Origin: a virus
Virus record (IMG/VR): IMGVR_UViG_3300029914_000099
Coordinates: 1 to 29,653 of that record
DNA: 29,653 nucleotides
Direction: 5' to 3' (one strand)
The position numbers and the translations under genes are program-made. The notes beneath the pieces are model-generated. The model ran no database searches. It saw only the letters and a list, made by a program, of their open reading frames with translations, and had not been told where the DNA came from. Below, piece after piece: positions 8,588-15,162 of the stretch; positions within the stretch are counted from its first letter, which is position 1; each line of letters opens with the position of its first letter.

Positions 8588-9211
8588 ATGAAGCGTATCG
8601 CTTTGATGTTTGCAGCAGTTCTTACCCTTGCAGCAATGACCGTAGGCTCCGCCTCAGCACAGAATGGTGTGTTCGCACCGTATGCAACCGCTGGCGTTAG
8701 TGTTCAGAGTGGTGCTGTCGTAAACAAGACCAACCCGAACTTCGCAGTAGGTGGTGGTATCGAGTCCAGCAGCAAGTATCTCTTGCTCGACGCCAATACG
8801 ACCTACAATACCGCCAACAACGTCGTGACCAGCAACGGCTATACTGTCAACACTCAGGCAAGCGCATACCTCAAGTTGACCAAGGTTCTGGTCGGTGTCG
8901 GAGTGGACTCATCCATCACCAACCTTACCCCCACCACGGCAGAGAAGGCGTTAAAGTCAGTATCCACTCAGAGCTTCCACCCGTTCATCGGCGTCGGCTA
9001 CCAAACCTCGAAGCTGCGTGTTGAGGGAGCCTACCTGCTCCCGGCGAAGGATGCGGTCAACAACGAGCGTATCGCAAACGGCATCGCAGAGGTCTTCCTC
9101 GCCAAGCATGTTCGGGCGACTGGATCATTGGTTCTCGACAGCGCGGTATCTACCGGTAACCCCCGTCAGTTGTCGGTCGGTGCCGGTGTTGGGCTGAAGT
9201 TTGTTCTGTAA
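8588..9211 (+). CDS. Secreted outer-membrane beta-barrel-like protein
   Basis: A 207-residue protein with a clear Sec signal peptide: MKR, a hydrophobic core (about residues 4-17) and a likely cleavage after SASA (residue 24). The mature part alternates polar and hydrophobic residues with Gly/Ser/Asn-rich turns and ends in a strand, GAGVGLKFVL, typical of small outer-membrane barrels. The final residue is Leu rather than the usual Phe. I prefer the ATG at 8588 because GGAG lies five bases upstream and the signal peptide then starts with MKR; a leaderless start at 8561 would add nine residues. Its own promoter and a strong terminator make it a self-contained unit, like a phage moron that alters the infected cell's surface, perhaps blocking reinfection. 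That role is inferred. Confidence 0.7.
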   Translation: MKRIALMFAAVLTLAAMTVGSASAQNGVFAPYATAGVSVQSGAVVNKTNPNFAVGGGIESSSKYLLLDANTTYNTANNVVTSNGYTVNTQASAYLKLTKVLVGVGVDSSITNLTPTTAEKALKSVSTQSFHPFIGVGYQTSKLRVEGAYLLPAKDAVNNERIANGIAEVFLAKHVRATGSLVLDSAVSTGNPRQLSVGAGVGLKFVL

Positions 9212-9241
9212 CTAGAAGACCAGAAATACATATCGTGGTTG

Positions 9242-9273
9242 AAACGCTCACCCTTCGGGGTGAGCGTTTTGTT
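9242..9273 (+). terminator. Strong intrinsic terminator
   Basis: Perfect 12-bp stem (9242-9253 with 9258-9269) closed by a TTCG tetraloop and followed by TTTTGTTTTG. It lies 30 bases after the beta-barrel gene and should end that transcript. Confidence 0.93.
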
Positions 9274-9314
9274 TTGCCATAAATACTGATGAAATCTCAC
9301 TATCAAACTAATGG

Positions 9315-9320
9315 TATAAG
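9315..9320 (+). promoter_or_regulatory. -10-like TATAAG upstream of HU-like gene
   Basis: TATAAG follows the terminator at 9242-9273 and precedes the HU-like gene by 21 bases. The predicted leader holds GAGGGA as SD. No clear -35 is seen. Confidence 0.4.
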
Positions 9321-9341
9321 CAGTCTTTTTGAGGGATTAGA

Positions 9342-9674
9342 ATGGCAAATTCGCGTGTAGGTCGGGAACTATTGGTAGCTCGGGTGCAAAAGACCCTTAA
9401 CTTATCAACCAAGAAAGAAGCGGAGGAGTTACTTAAGAAGATCATCGTCTGCATTGAAGAGACCTTGATTGACAACCTCGACAACGATAAGTTCTCCATG
9501 AAACTAAATAGCTTCGGCAAGTTTAGCATTCATCATAAACCCGGCATTCTGAGAAATATCCCCTTTACGGGGGAGACAAAGATGACCGAGGACAAACGTA
9601 AGGTACGATTTGTGGCACTGGGGAACCTTCGTAGATTAGAGAGGAAAGAGGGTGCCCGGAGTACCTCAGCATAG
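9342..9674 (+). CDS. HU/IHF-family DNA-bending protein
   Basis: A 110-residue histone-like protein. The family pattern is visible: an N-terminal helical dimerisation region (LLVARVQKTLNLSTKKEAEELL), the short strand core SFGKFSIHHKPG (about residues 57-68), then the DNA-binding arm with the conserved NIPFTGETKMTEDKRKVRF and a final helix. The usual length is about 90-100 residues, so it has a small C-terminal extension (RLERKEGARSTSA). The ATG at 9342 has GAGGGA upstream. HU/IHF homologues in phages bend DNA during packaging, recombination or replication. It appears as a single-gene unit between a terminator and the leader of the next gene. Confidence 0.85.
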   Translation: MANSRVGRELLVARVQKTLNLSTKKEAEELLKKIIVCIEETLIDNLDNDKFSMKLNSFGKFSIHHKPGILRNIPFTGETKMTEDKRKVRFVALGNLRRLERKEGARSTSA

Positions 9675-9731
9675 GTTGGGCTATACAAAGAAATGTTTTA
9701 AGTATGCGGTTCAAACTGTGCTTTACGACAG

Positions 9732-9737
9732 TATTAA
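9732..9737 (+). promoter_or_regulatory. Possible promoter in the 133-base leader region
   Basis: The gap 9675-9807 has no gene. It contains TATTAA at 9732 (within GTATTAAAAC), with TTCAAA 16 bases upstream as a weak -35. If used, the mRNA for the following gene has a leader of about 65 bases. An alternative weak -10, TATACA, is at 9682. Confidence 0.35.
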
Positions 9738-9807
9738 AACCGTAGAGCAGTAAAGACACTCGCAAATAATAAACTAATCCACTCGAAACGAAAGGTATCA
9801 CAGTCAT

Positions 9808-10635
9808 ATGGCAAAGTTTGATGATGAACTGGATGTACTTCCTACGTCGAAGCCCACTTCGACCGCCTCCACCGCAGCAGCAACCACCGCCGTCGAAGTT
9901 GAAGACGATGGTGAGATTGCAACTCCTACACCGGCAGCAAAGGCTCAGCACGTTGTGACTGAAACCGATGATGTCGTACAGAGCGTCAAGTTCGGCGACT
10001 CGAAGATTATGGCGAAGGGCGACGGGCTCAATCGCATTCGTGCAGAGAAGGGCAAGGTTGTTCGCTTCGCTCTCCTCAACTTCATCGACCCGTATTCGGC
10101 GAAGTCTCACTTCGTTGACACCAAGGATAAGAAGGGTACGTTCCTCTGCCTCCCGGCGAAGAAGGATGAGATTCCCTACTGCTGCACCAAGATGGAAGAA
10201 GAGGGTATGCTCCACGTTGTCGCCCTCGCTGTCTTGTACACCAACGCAGACCAGAAGACTGGCAAGTACACCATCGCCGGTCAGCCGATTGAATGGGAAG
10301 TCGGTTACGTTGACCTCTCCCGTTCGAACTACCGCTCCGTGTCCAATCTCGCACCCGAGGATTCTTCGGTGTTCGACATTGACCTTGTGATGAGCAAGAA
10401 GGACAACGGCATCGGCTACGAGTTCGTGCTCTGCGCGACCAAGGCGAAGTGGAAGCTGAACCCCGCTCTCGCTGAGGAAGTGGAAGAAGCGGCCAAGAAG
10501 TACGTCAATGACGGCGGCAAGAAGCTGAAGAACAAGCTCGGTCGTAGCATCACTCTGAACGAGTGGAAGCTGATGCTTGCTGGTCAGGCCAAGTCCGGCG
10601 CGGAAGCCTCTTTGGATGACATCGAGGACCTGTAG
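9808..10635 (+). CDS. Probable single-stranded DNA-binding protein
   Basis: A 275-residue protein with a low-complexity Ser/Thr/Ala-rich N-terminus (residues 1-45), a beta-rich central domain (about 50-215: SVKFGDSKIMAKGDG..., VVRFALL, GTFLCLPAK, CCTKMEEEG), a helical basic region (KKYVNDGGKKLKNKLG) and a short acidic C-terminal tail (SLDDIEDL). The acidic tail after a basic/beta core is the hallmark of phage and bacterial SSBs, which use it to recruit partners. The position beside HU, just before the recombination genes, fits. The gene has an AAAGG-type SD, a long leader and its own terminator, pointing to high expression. I do not recognise a definite OB-fold signature, so the role is inferred. 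Confidence 0.5.
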   Translation: MAKFDDELDVLPTSKPTSTASTAAATTAVEVEDDGEIATPTPAAKAQHVVTETDDVVQSVKFGDSKIMAKGDGLNRIRAEKGKVVRFALLNFIDPYSAKSHFVDTKDKKGTFLCLPAKKDEIPYCCTKMEEEGMLHVVALAVLYTNADQKTGKYTIAGQPIEWEVGYVDLSRSNYRSVSNLAPEDSSVFDIDLVMSKKDNGIGYEFVLCATKAKWKLNPALAEEVEEAAKKYVNDGGKKLKNKLGRSITLNEWKLMLAGQAKSGAEASLDDIEDL

Positions 10636-10663
10636 TCCCTAAACCTTTTCAACTAACACAGAG

Positions 10664-10687
10664 GGGGAGCCGTTTGGCTCCCCTTTT
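10664..10687 (+). terminator. Intrinsic terminator after SSB-like gene
   Basis: Perfect 8-bp GC-rich stem (10664-10671 with 10676-10683), loop GTTT, followed by TTTT. It starts 28 bases after the stop codon at 10635. Confidence 0.9.
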
Positions 10688-10689
10688 GC

Positions 10690-10695
10690 TATACT
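10690..10695 (+). promoter_or_regulatory. -10-like TATACT directly after terminator
   Basis: TATACT begins two bases after the terminator's T-run. The predicted start near 10702 leaves a short leader with a perfect GGAGG (10704-10708) before the Nudix ATG at 10715. The -35 region would overlap the terminator stem. Confidence 0.5.
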
Positions 10696-10714
10696 CTGTA
10701 ACTGGAGGCTTCAA

Positions 10715-11242
10715 ATGGAATGGCCTAAGAATCTACCAGAGTGGGACAAGGCGAACCCCGAGTACGCTCCCAAGCAATACTCCCCATCATCCCGGCCTAT
10801 GGCGTACCCCGGTGTAGCCATCGGGGTTATCGTACTCAGTGAAGAGGGATTGGTGCTGCTCGGCAAGCGTAAGGGTGAGCTTGGAACAGGCATGTACTCT
10901 CTACCCGGTGGCAAGGTAGACTACGGCGAGACGCCCATTGCAGCCGCCCTTCGTGAAGTCAGGGAAGAGACCCATCTTGAATTGAAGGACGTACGCTTCA
11001 CGGGCTTTGTCACCAATGACTACTTCCCGGAGCAGGGTAAACAATACCTCTGCATGTACTACATGGCGACCGTTGTTGATGAGGGCGACTTGGAGGTTCT
11101 GGAGCCCACCAAGGTTGAGTCGTGGGACTGGTACTACCCTGATGGACTGCCCCGTCCGATGTGGGCAAACACGGGCAACTTGATTGCGACACTGTGTCGC
11201 GGGGACAGGTTTGAAAACCCCGATATTGGTGAAACTATTTAG
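10715..11242 (+). CDS. Nudix hydrolase
   Basis: A 175-residue pyrophosphohydrolase that cleaves nucleoside-diphosphate-linked compounds using Mg2+. The full Nudix box Gx5Ex7REUxEExGU-like signature is present at residues 66-88: Gly66, Glu72, then REVREETHL at 80-88 with the metal-binding glutamates. The preceding strand GVIVLSEEGLVLLGKR and the loop LPGGKVDYGE are typical of the family. The start is supported by GGAGG six bases upstream. Phage Nudix proteins clean damaged or non-canonical nucleotides or act on NAD or capped RNA; the substrate cannot be told here. It sits upstream of the exonuclease, separated by a hairpin. Confidence 0.9.
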   Translation: MEWPKNLPEWDKANPEYAPKQYSPSSRPMAYPGVAIGVIVLSEEGLVLLGKRKGELGTGMYSLPGGKVDYGETPIAAALREVREETHLELKDVRFTGFVTNDYFPEQGKQYLCMYYMATVVDEGDLEVLEPTKVESWDWYYPDGLPRPMWANTGNLIATLCRGDRFENPDIGETI

Positions 11243-11279
11243 TAGAGTAGAACGACAACCGACATTGAATAACTATGAG

Positions 11280-11301
11280 CCCCCTATGTAATAGGGGGTT
11301 T
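11280..11301 (+). terminator. Hairpin, weak terminator or mRNA element
   Basis: CCCCCTAT (11280-11287) pairs perfectly with ATAGGGGG (11291-11298) over a 3-base loop and is followed by only TTT. It may be a weak terminator of the Nudix transcript or a processing/stability element before the exonuclease SD, which begins five bases later. Confidence 0.55.
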
Positions 11302-11302
11302 A

Positions 11303-11309
11303 AAGGAGG
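11303..11309 (+). promoter_or_regulatory. Strong ribosome binding site for a TTG start
   Basis: AAGGAGG, fully complementary to the 16S rRNA 3' end, six bases before TTG at 11316. It fixes the start of the exonuclease, since no ATG gives a complete Exo I motif. Confidence 0.85.
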
Positions 11310-11315
11310 ACGACC

Positions 11316-12065
11316 TTGATAATTTGTGGGCTGGATTTTGAGACTACTGGGATTCAACCCACTGCCTCCGTTACAGAGGTGGGGCTCGTACTATGGGATA
11401 CTTCAATATTGGCCCCTGTGAGGATGGCAGGGTACCTTGTTGACCCCGGTGAAGGGGCTGTATGGGAGCCAGAAACTCAAGAAATTAACAAAATCAACCC
11501 CAGCCTTTGTGCGGAGTATGGGACTGAAAGTCTACGTGCGCTTAAACAGACACTCCTTTGGATTCAACAGGCTGATGTAGTTTGTGCTCACAATGGACGC
11601 AACTTTGACAGACTGGTGCTTAAACGGTGGGCGGAGAAGTATGGACTTGATTGGTTTCCAGACAAGCTGTGGATAGATACCACACAGGATTTGGAAGTCA
11701 CAGCCCATAGCAGTAAGCGGCTCAACTACATGGCAGCGGATAATGGACTTTTGAACCCATTTCCTCACCGCGCCTTATTCGACGTGATGACCATGCTCAA
11801 AATTCTTGGGTTCTATCCTCTGGATAAAGTTATCGAGGCCGCGAGGACTCCCAACATCGCGGTGAAGATTGTCCACGTCCCCTTTGAGAAGAAGGACTGG
11901 CCTAAGGCCCACGGGTTTCATGCTTACTACGACAAGAAGAAGGACAAGTTCCAGTTTTGGGTGAAGGTGTTCAAGGAGAATAAGTTCGAGGAAGAGTTTG
12001 AAGAGGTAAAGGAAGCAGGTTTCGTGCTGGAGAAGCTACCGGCGATACCTGAAGGCGTCTACTAG
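11316..12065 (+). CDS. DnaQ-like 3'-5' exonuclease (DEDD family)
   Basis: A 249-residue exonuclease. Exo I is LDFETTG with Asp7 and Glu9; Exo II is AHNGRNFDR (Asp98); Exo III is HRALFD with His151 and Asp156, the DEDDh arrangement of DnaQ, RNase T and phage proofreading enzymes. The fold fills about residues 1-165; the remaining 85 residues carry charged strands (FHAYYDKKKDKFQFWVKVF) and a Lys/Glu-rich helix found in the longer ExoX-like relatives. Translation starts at TTG because of the perfect AAGGAGG upstream. The next gene begins immediately after the stop. In phages it would act in DNA degradation, repair or proofreading. Confidence 0.88.
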   Translation: MIICGLDFETTGIQPTASVTEVGLVLWDTSILAPVRMAGYLVDPGEGAVWEPETQEINKINPSLCAEYGTESLRALKQTLLWIQQADVVCAHNGRNFDRLVLKRWAEKYGLDWFPDKLWIDTTQDLEVTAHSSKRLNYMAADNGLLNPFPHRALFDVMTMLKILGFYPLDKVIEAARTPNIAVKIVHVPFEKKDWPKAHGFHAYYDKKKDKFQFWVKVFKENKFEEEFEEVKEAGFVLEKLPAIPEGVY

Positions 12066-12320
12066 ATGACCCTCTTGTTCTTACTCTACTTTGCCCTCTC
12101 CTACCCTAACTCCCCACCTACAATTGCGGTGGACTCCATCGGCATTGATGGCATGACTGCCAAGGTTTCAATTCTAGGTGGTTGCTACGACATGCCCGAA
12201 GACCGCAAGGTGTTTATGGGGGATAACGGACTGGCCGCTGTGGGAAGTGACTGCTCCGAGGCTTTCACTCTATGGGAGAGTTTACCTGTTCCCAAGCTGT
12301 CTCCAATGTACAAAATCTGA
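12066..12320 (+). CDS. Small hypothetical protein, 84 aa, hydrophobic N-terminus
   Basis: The family is not recognised. It starts on the base after the exonuclease stop codon, so it is probably coupled to it. The first 15 residues or so (MTLLFLLYFALSYPN) are hydrophobic, like a short signal or membrane anchor, but without positive charges. The segment PTIAVDSIGIDGMTAKV...CYDMPEDRKVF...GLAAVGSD resembles the N-terminal Thr-nucleophile strand of proteasome-like (HslV-type) hydrolases, such as T(I)AVDS...GDGLAAVGSD. It is far too short to be complete, so this may be a remnant or a small binding protein. Its 3' end carries the promoter element of the next gene. Confidence 0.5.
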   Translation: MTLLFLLYFALSYPNSPPTIAVDSIGIDGMTAKVSILGGCYDMPEDRKVFMGDNGLAAVGSDCSEAFTLWESLPVPKLSPMYKI

Positions 12321-12321
12321 G

Positions 12322-12327
12322 TATTAC
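12322..12327 (+). promoter_or_regulatory. -10-like TATTAC, probable leaderless promoter
   Basis: TATTAC lies seven bases before the ATG at 12335 and straddles the end of the preceding gene. No SD is present for the downstream gene, so a leaderless message is predicted. Confidence 0.5.
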
Positions 12328-12334
12328 ACTGTAG

Positions 12335-13222
12335 ATGGCAAAGAACAAAAAAGCAGTAGTTCTCAAAGTACCCGCCCCACTTCCAGAAGTGAAGCAGTGG
12401 CTTATCCTTGGCCTCGACCCTTCTATGAGTCGAACCGGATACGCTCTCATGCGGGTTCGCCGCAAGTTAGAAGATGACGACCCCGGCACCCGAGCTACTT
12501 GGCTGTCAGCCGGTTCTGTGAAGCCTGAAGTAGCCTCCGAGCCCATCTGGCTCCGGGGTAAGATGATGGCCCTCCACCTACGCAACATAGTGGAAGATGC
12601 CTCCGCTCAAATCCTGAGCACCGACCCCACAGCTTGGAACCTGACCCTACGCCCGGAGGCGTTCTGGACAGATGAGAAGAAGGAACCGTCCTTGGGCCTC
12701 ATCATCAGCATGGAATACCCGACGCCGATGAACGACTTCCTCGTGGCGTTGAACCGGATTATCCATCTAGTTTTCTTCGAAACCGATTTGTGGCAGAGGT
12801 TTGCCACAGTTCGGGTACTAACTACCAATGCGGCTACGCTCAGGTCGTTGATGGGTCTTACTAAAACAGGAGCGAAAAACAAGGGCGAGAACATTGCACG
12901 CGCCTACGATTTCATTGACAAAACTGCATACCCCAAACTAGATACCGATGCTTGCGATGCTGTGTTGTTAGGTATGATGGCTCGGCACACGGCTTCTATC
13001 TTAATGGGGCACGTTGATGAAGTCCCAGATAAGCATCTTTTGTCCTTATGCAACGCTGCTCAGGAAGTGAAGGGTAAAGGAACCCGTTCCAGAATCATCA
13101 CTAAGGGGTTACTACATCGTAAGGAGTATTTTTACGATTATGTAAAAAACAACTACGTACTCTTAGTTAGAGACGCCAGTAAGGCGTCACAAAGGTGTAC
13201 GAAGCATGAGTATCAGTTGTAA
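12335..13222 (+). CDS. RuvC-like Holliday-junction resolvase
   Basis: A 295-residue protein with an RNase H/RuvC-type fold. Residues 23-38 (LILGLDPSMSRTGYAL, Asp28) match the first RuvC strand and catalytic Asp with the SxTG turn. SMEYPTP (Glu127) supplies the second acidic residue, and LDTDACDAVLLGMMA (Asp205, Asp208) the last acidic pair with its following helix. It is longer than bacterial RuvC (about 170 residues) because of an insertion around residues 45-110 and a C-terminal tail of about 70 residues. The last 17 bases overlap the HNH gene, and the tail composition looks odd, so it may have been altered when the endonuclease inserted. It would process branched DNA before packaging. A TATTAC element and no SD suggest leaderless translation. 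Confidence 0.75.
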   Translation: MAKNKKAVVLKVPAPLPEVKQWLILGLDPSMSRTGYALMRVRRKLEDDDPGTRATWLSAGSVKPEVASEPIWLRGKMMALHLRNIVEDASAQILSTDPTAWNLTLRPEAFWTDEKKEPSLGLIISMEYPTPMNDFLVALNRIIHLVFFETDLWQRFATVRVLTTNAATLRSLMGLTKTGAKNKGENIARAYDFIDKTAYPKLDTDACDAVLLGMMARHTASILMGHVDEVPDKHLLSLCNAAQEVKGKGTRSRIITKGLLHRKEYFYDYVKNNYVLLVRDASKASQRCTKHEYQL

Positions 13223-13799
13223 CCCGCGTTCGGATTTAGTGTCCCTTGTTGGTAAACGTTATGGGTATCTGGTAGTTGAATCCTATGCTGGAAGTAAGCG
13301 GTGGTATTGTGTCTGCGATTGCGGCAATAAGAAAACGGTAAGCTCCGGGAACCTTAGACTCAGTGAACGGTTGAATCGAAAATCGTCCTGCGGATGTTTG
13401 TGGGGGTATAAGAACCCAGCTAATCGAAACCGTAGAGTCGTATCTAATGACGAAGCTGCTATTCATTCTATTTGGCTAGAACATCGTCGTAGAGCCCATA
13501 AGATAAATGAGGCGTCGGCTCCTTGGAATATACCTGAACCTCTATTTACCTCACTTATCACATCCCCTTGTAGGTACTGTGGCGAGATAGGCAGTAACAC
13601 GCACATTCACACATATAGAAAGGTTGGAGACACAGGGGAGTTTAGGTATAACGGCCTAGATCGCAGTAACCCCCAAAAAGGGTACACATTGGATAATGTC
13701 ATCCCGTGTTGTTGGCAGTGCAATAAGACTAAAGGCAAGTTGTCTCATGATGATTTCATCAGATACATATGTCGAGTAACTCAACATCTTGGTATTTAG
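13206..13799 (+). CDS. HNH homing endonuclease
   Basis: A 197-residue free-standing homing endonuclease. The N-terminal part (residues 11-64) has a Gly/Tyr-rich strand, then CVCDCG...SCGC, a small zinc-type DNA-binding region seen in phage HNH enzymes. The C-terminal nuclease has zinc pairs CRYC (122-125) and CCWQC (168-172) around NGLDRSNPQKGY and the NVIPCCWQCN core, the classic HNH pattern of phage enzymes. It overlaps the end of the RuvC-like gene and lies just before the recombinase gene, so either may be its target locus. A 6-bp hairpin (13172-13177 with 13183-13188) lies just upstream of a weak AGGTG SD. Codons are less biased than in neighbours such as the recombinase gene, consistent with mobility. 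Confidence 0.9.
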   Translation: MSISCNPRSDLVSLVGKRYGYLVVESYAGSKRWYCVCDCGNKKTVSSGNLRLSERLNRKSSCGCLWGYKNPANRNRRVVSNDEAAIHSIWLEHRRRAHKINEASAPWNIPEPLFTSLITSPCRYCGEIGSNTHIHTYRKVGDTGEFRYNGLDRSNPQKGYTLDNVIPCCWQCNKTKGKLSHDDFIRYICRVTQHLGI

Positions 13800-13866
13800 T
13801 GTGTAGTACCCCTACACTCCATGACAATAGGTCGAAGAGAGTGAAACAGGGTTGGAGGAAAACGCT

Positions 13867-15135
13867 ATGGCTCCCAAGAAGACGGCCACCAAGGCCGCTG
13901 CTTCATCCGTACCGTCAGGTCACCCACGCAACTGGACACCTGAACAACGCCGGAATGCTTTCAATGCTTCGCGCAAAGAACAGACCGCCAACTACCAAAT
14001 CCTTGAGTCGGATTTCAAAGAGACTCTCATCCCCTACAACCACATCGTCCTTGACCATGTTCTCGGTCTCAAGGGTATCGCTCGTCACGGTTCCGTTACT
14101 CAGTTCCACGGTGATGAAGGTGCGGGTAAGACCTCAACCGCTCTGTGCTCTGCTGGTGCCTATCAGAAGAACACAGGTGAGCCGGTAGCCGTGTTCGATT
14201 ACGAAGGTTCCTCAAGCCCCGCGTTCTGCGAGTCTTGCGGCATCGACCCCAAGCTCCTCTTCTTCATGCAGCCAGCGTCCATTCAGGATGCCATCATTGA
14301 GCACGTTCGCTTGATGGATGAAGTCGGCGTGCGTCTCTTCGTCAACGACTCGATTCCGTTCATGGACTCGAAGATTGAAAAGAAGCTCATCTACAACAAG
14401 AAGGCGTTCAAGGGCAACTACGGCTCCCATGCCAAGACCATCAGCACCTTCTACAAGATGCTCCGCCCCTACACGCAGGAATTCGATGCATCTCTCATCA
14501 TGATTAACCAGACCCGCGACCGTATTGACGACAGCACGGAAGCAAGCTGGGCTAACAAGTACAGCTACACCAACCGCATCTACACGCTGCCGGGTGGACG
14601 TATGGCACGCTTCGCTCCGTCCGTCATGGTGGAGTTGACGCTGGAGAAGGCTCTCGCTCCCAAGGCCATCGCTGACATGGAGACGGATGAAATCTTCATC
14701 CTCGACGTGTGTGAACCGGGACAGAAGCTCGACCCGACGATGAACCTTGTGCGTGCTCGTACGCTCAAGAACAAGCCCACGGGTGCTGGCTTCCGCAAGG
14801 CAGACATCTACATCCGTCCGGGACATGGCTGGGATGACACGGTTAGCGTGCTGGCTCTTGCTCGTACGTTGAAGTTCATCACCAACTCTGGTGCCAAGTG
14901 GTCTATTGGTGCTCCGGGTGAGGCATTCGCTACCTACGCCAACAAGGCGGAGGCCATCGAGAACCTCGTCATCAAGCGTGATATGGAAGTTATCGATAAG
15001 CTCCGCTCTCTGGTCGTCTCTTCTCTGGCCGGTAACGAGTCGCTGTTCGCCGCTGAGGTCAGCAAGGAAGAAGTTGATTTCCTTGACGAGTCCAAGGCAG
15101 CAACCACCAGCGTTGACTTCGAAGACGAGGACTAA
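13867..15135 (+). CDS. RecA/UvsX-type recombinase
   Basis: A 422-residue strand-exchange ATPase. The Walker A motif is GDEGAGKT (82-89) after FH, followed by the RecA-like helix and VAVFDYEGSSSP with the acidic residue of the core. Then comes the Walker B-type strand VRLFVNDSIPF and LIMINQTRDRIDD, matching the L2/ATPase region of RecA and UvsX. An N-terminal basic linker (residues 1-40) and an acidic C-terminus (TTSVDFEDED) are normal for phage versions. The ATG at 13867 is chosen because GGAGGA lies eight bases upstream. It would load on ssDNA with the SSB-like protein and drive recombination-dependent replication. Strong codon bias toward C-ending codons suggests high expression. Confidence 0.9.
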   Translation: MAPKKTATKAAASSVPSGHPRNWTPEQRRNAFNASRKEQTANYQILESDFKETLIPYNHIVLDHVLGLKGIARHGSVTQFHGDEGAGKTSTALCSAGAYQKNTGEPVAVFDYEGSSSPAFCESCGIDPKLLFFMQPASIQDAIIEHVRLMDEVGVRLFVNDSIPFMDSKIEKKLIYNKKAFKGNYGSHAKTISTFYKMLRPYTQEFDASLIMINQTRDRIDDSTEASWANKYSYTNRIYTLPGGRMARFAPSVMVELTLEKALAPKAIADMETDEIFILDVCEPGQKLDPTMNLVRARTLKNKPTGAGFRKADIYIRPGHGWDDTVSVLALARTLKFITNSGAKWSIGAPGEAFATYANKAEAIENLVIKRDMEVIDKLRSLVVSSLAGNESLFAAEVSKEEVDFLDESKAATTSVDFEDED

Positions 15136-15162
15136 CTGAGCTAAAAACATCCAAGGGGTTGT

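Noticed and set aside
13801-13817. GTGTAG/CTACAC hairpin after the HNH gene as a terminator
   Set aside because: The stem is only six pairs and there is no T-run; probably incidental.
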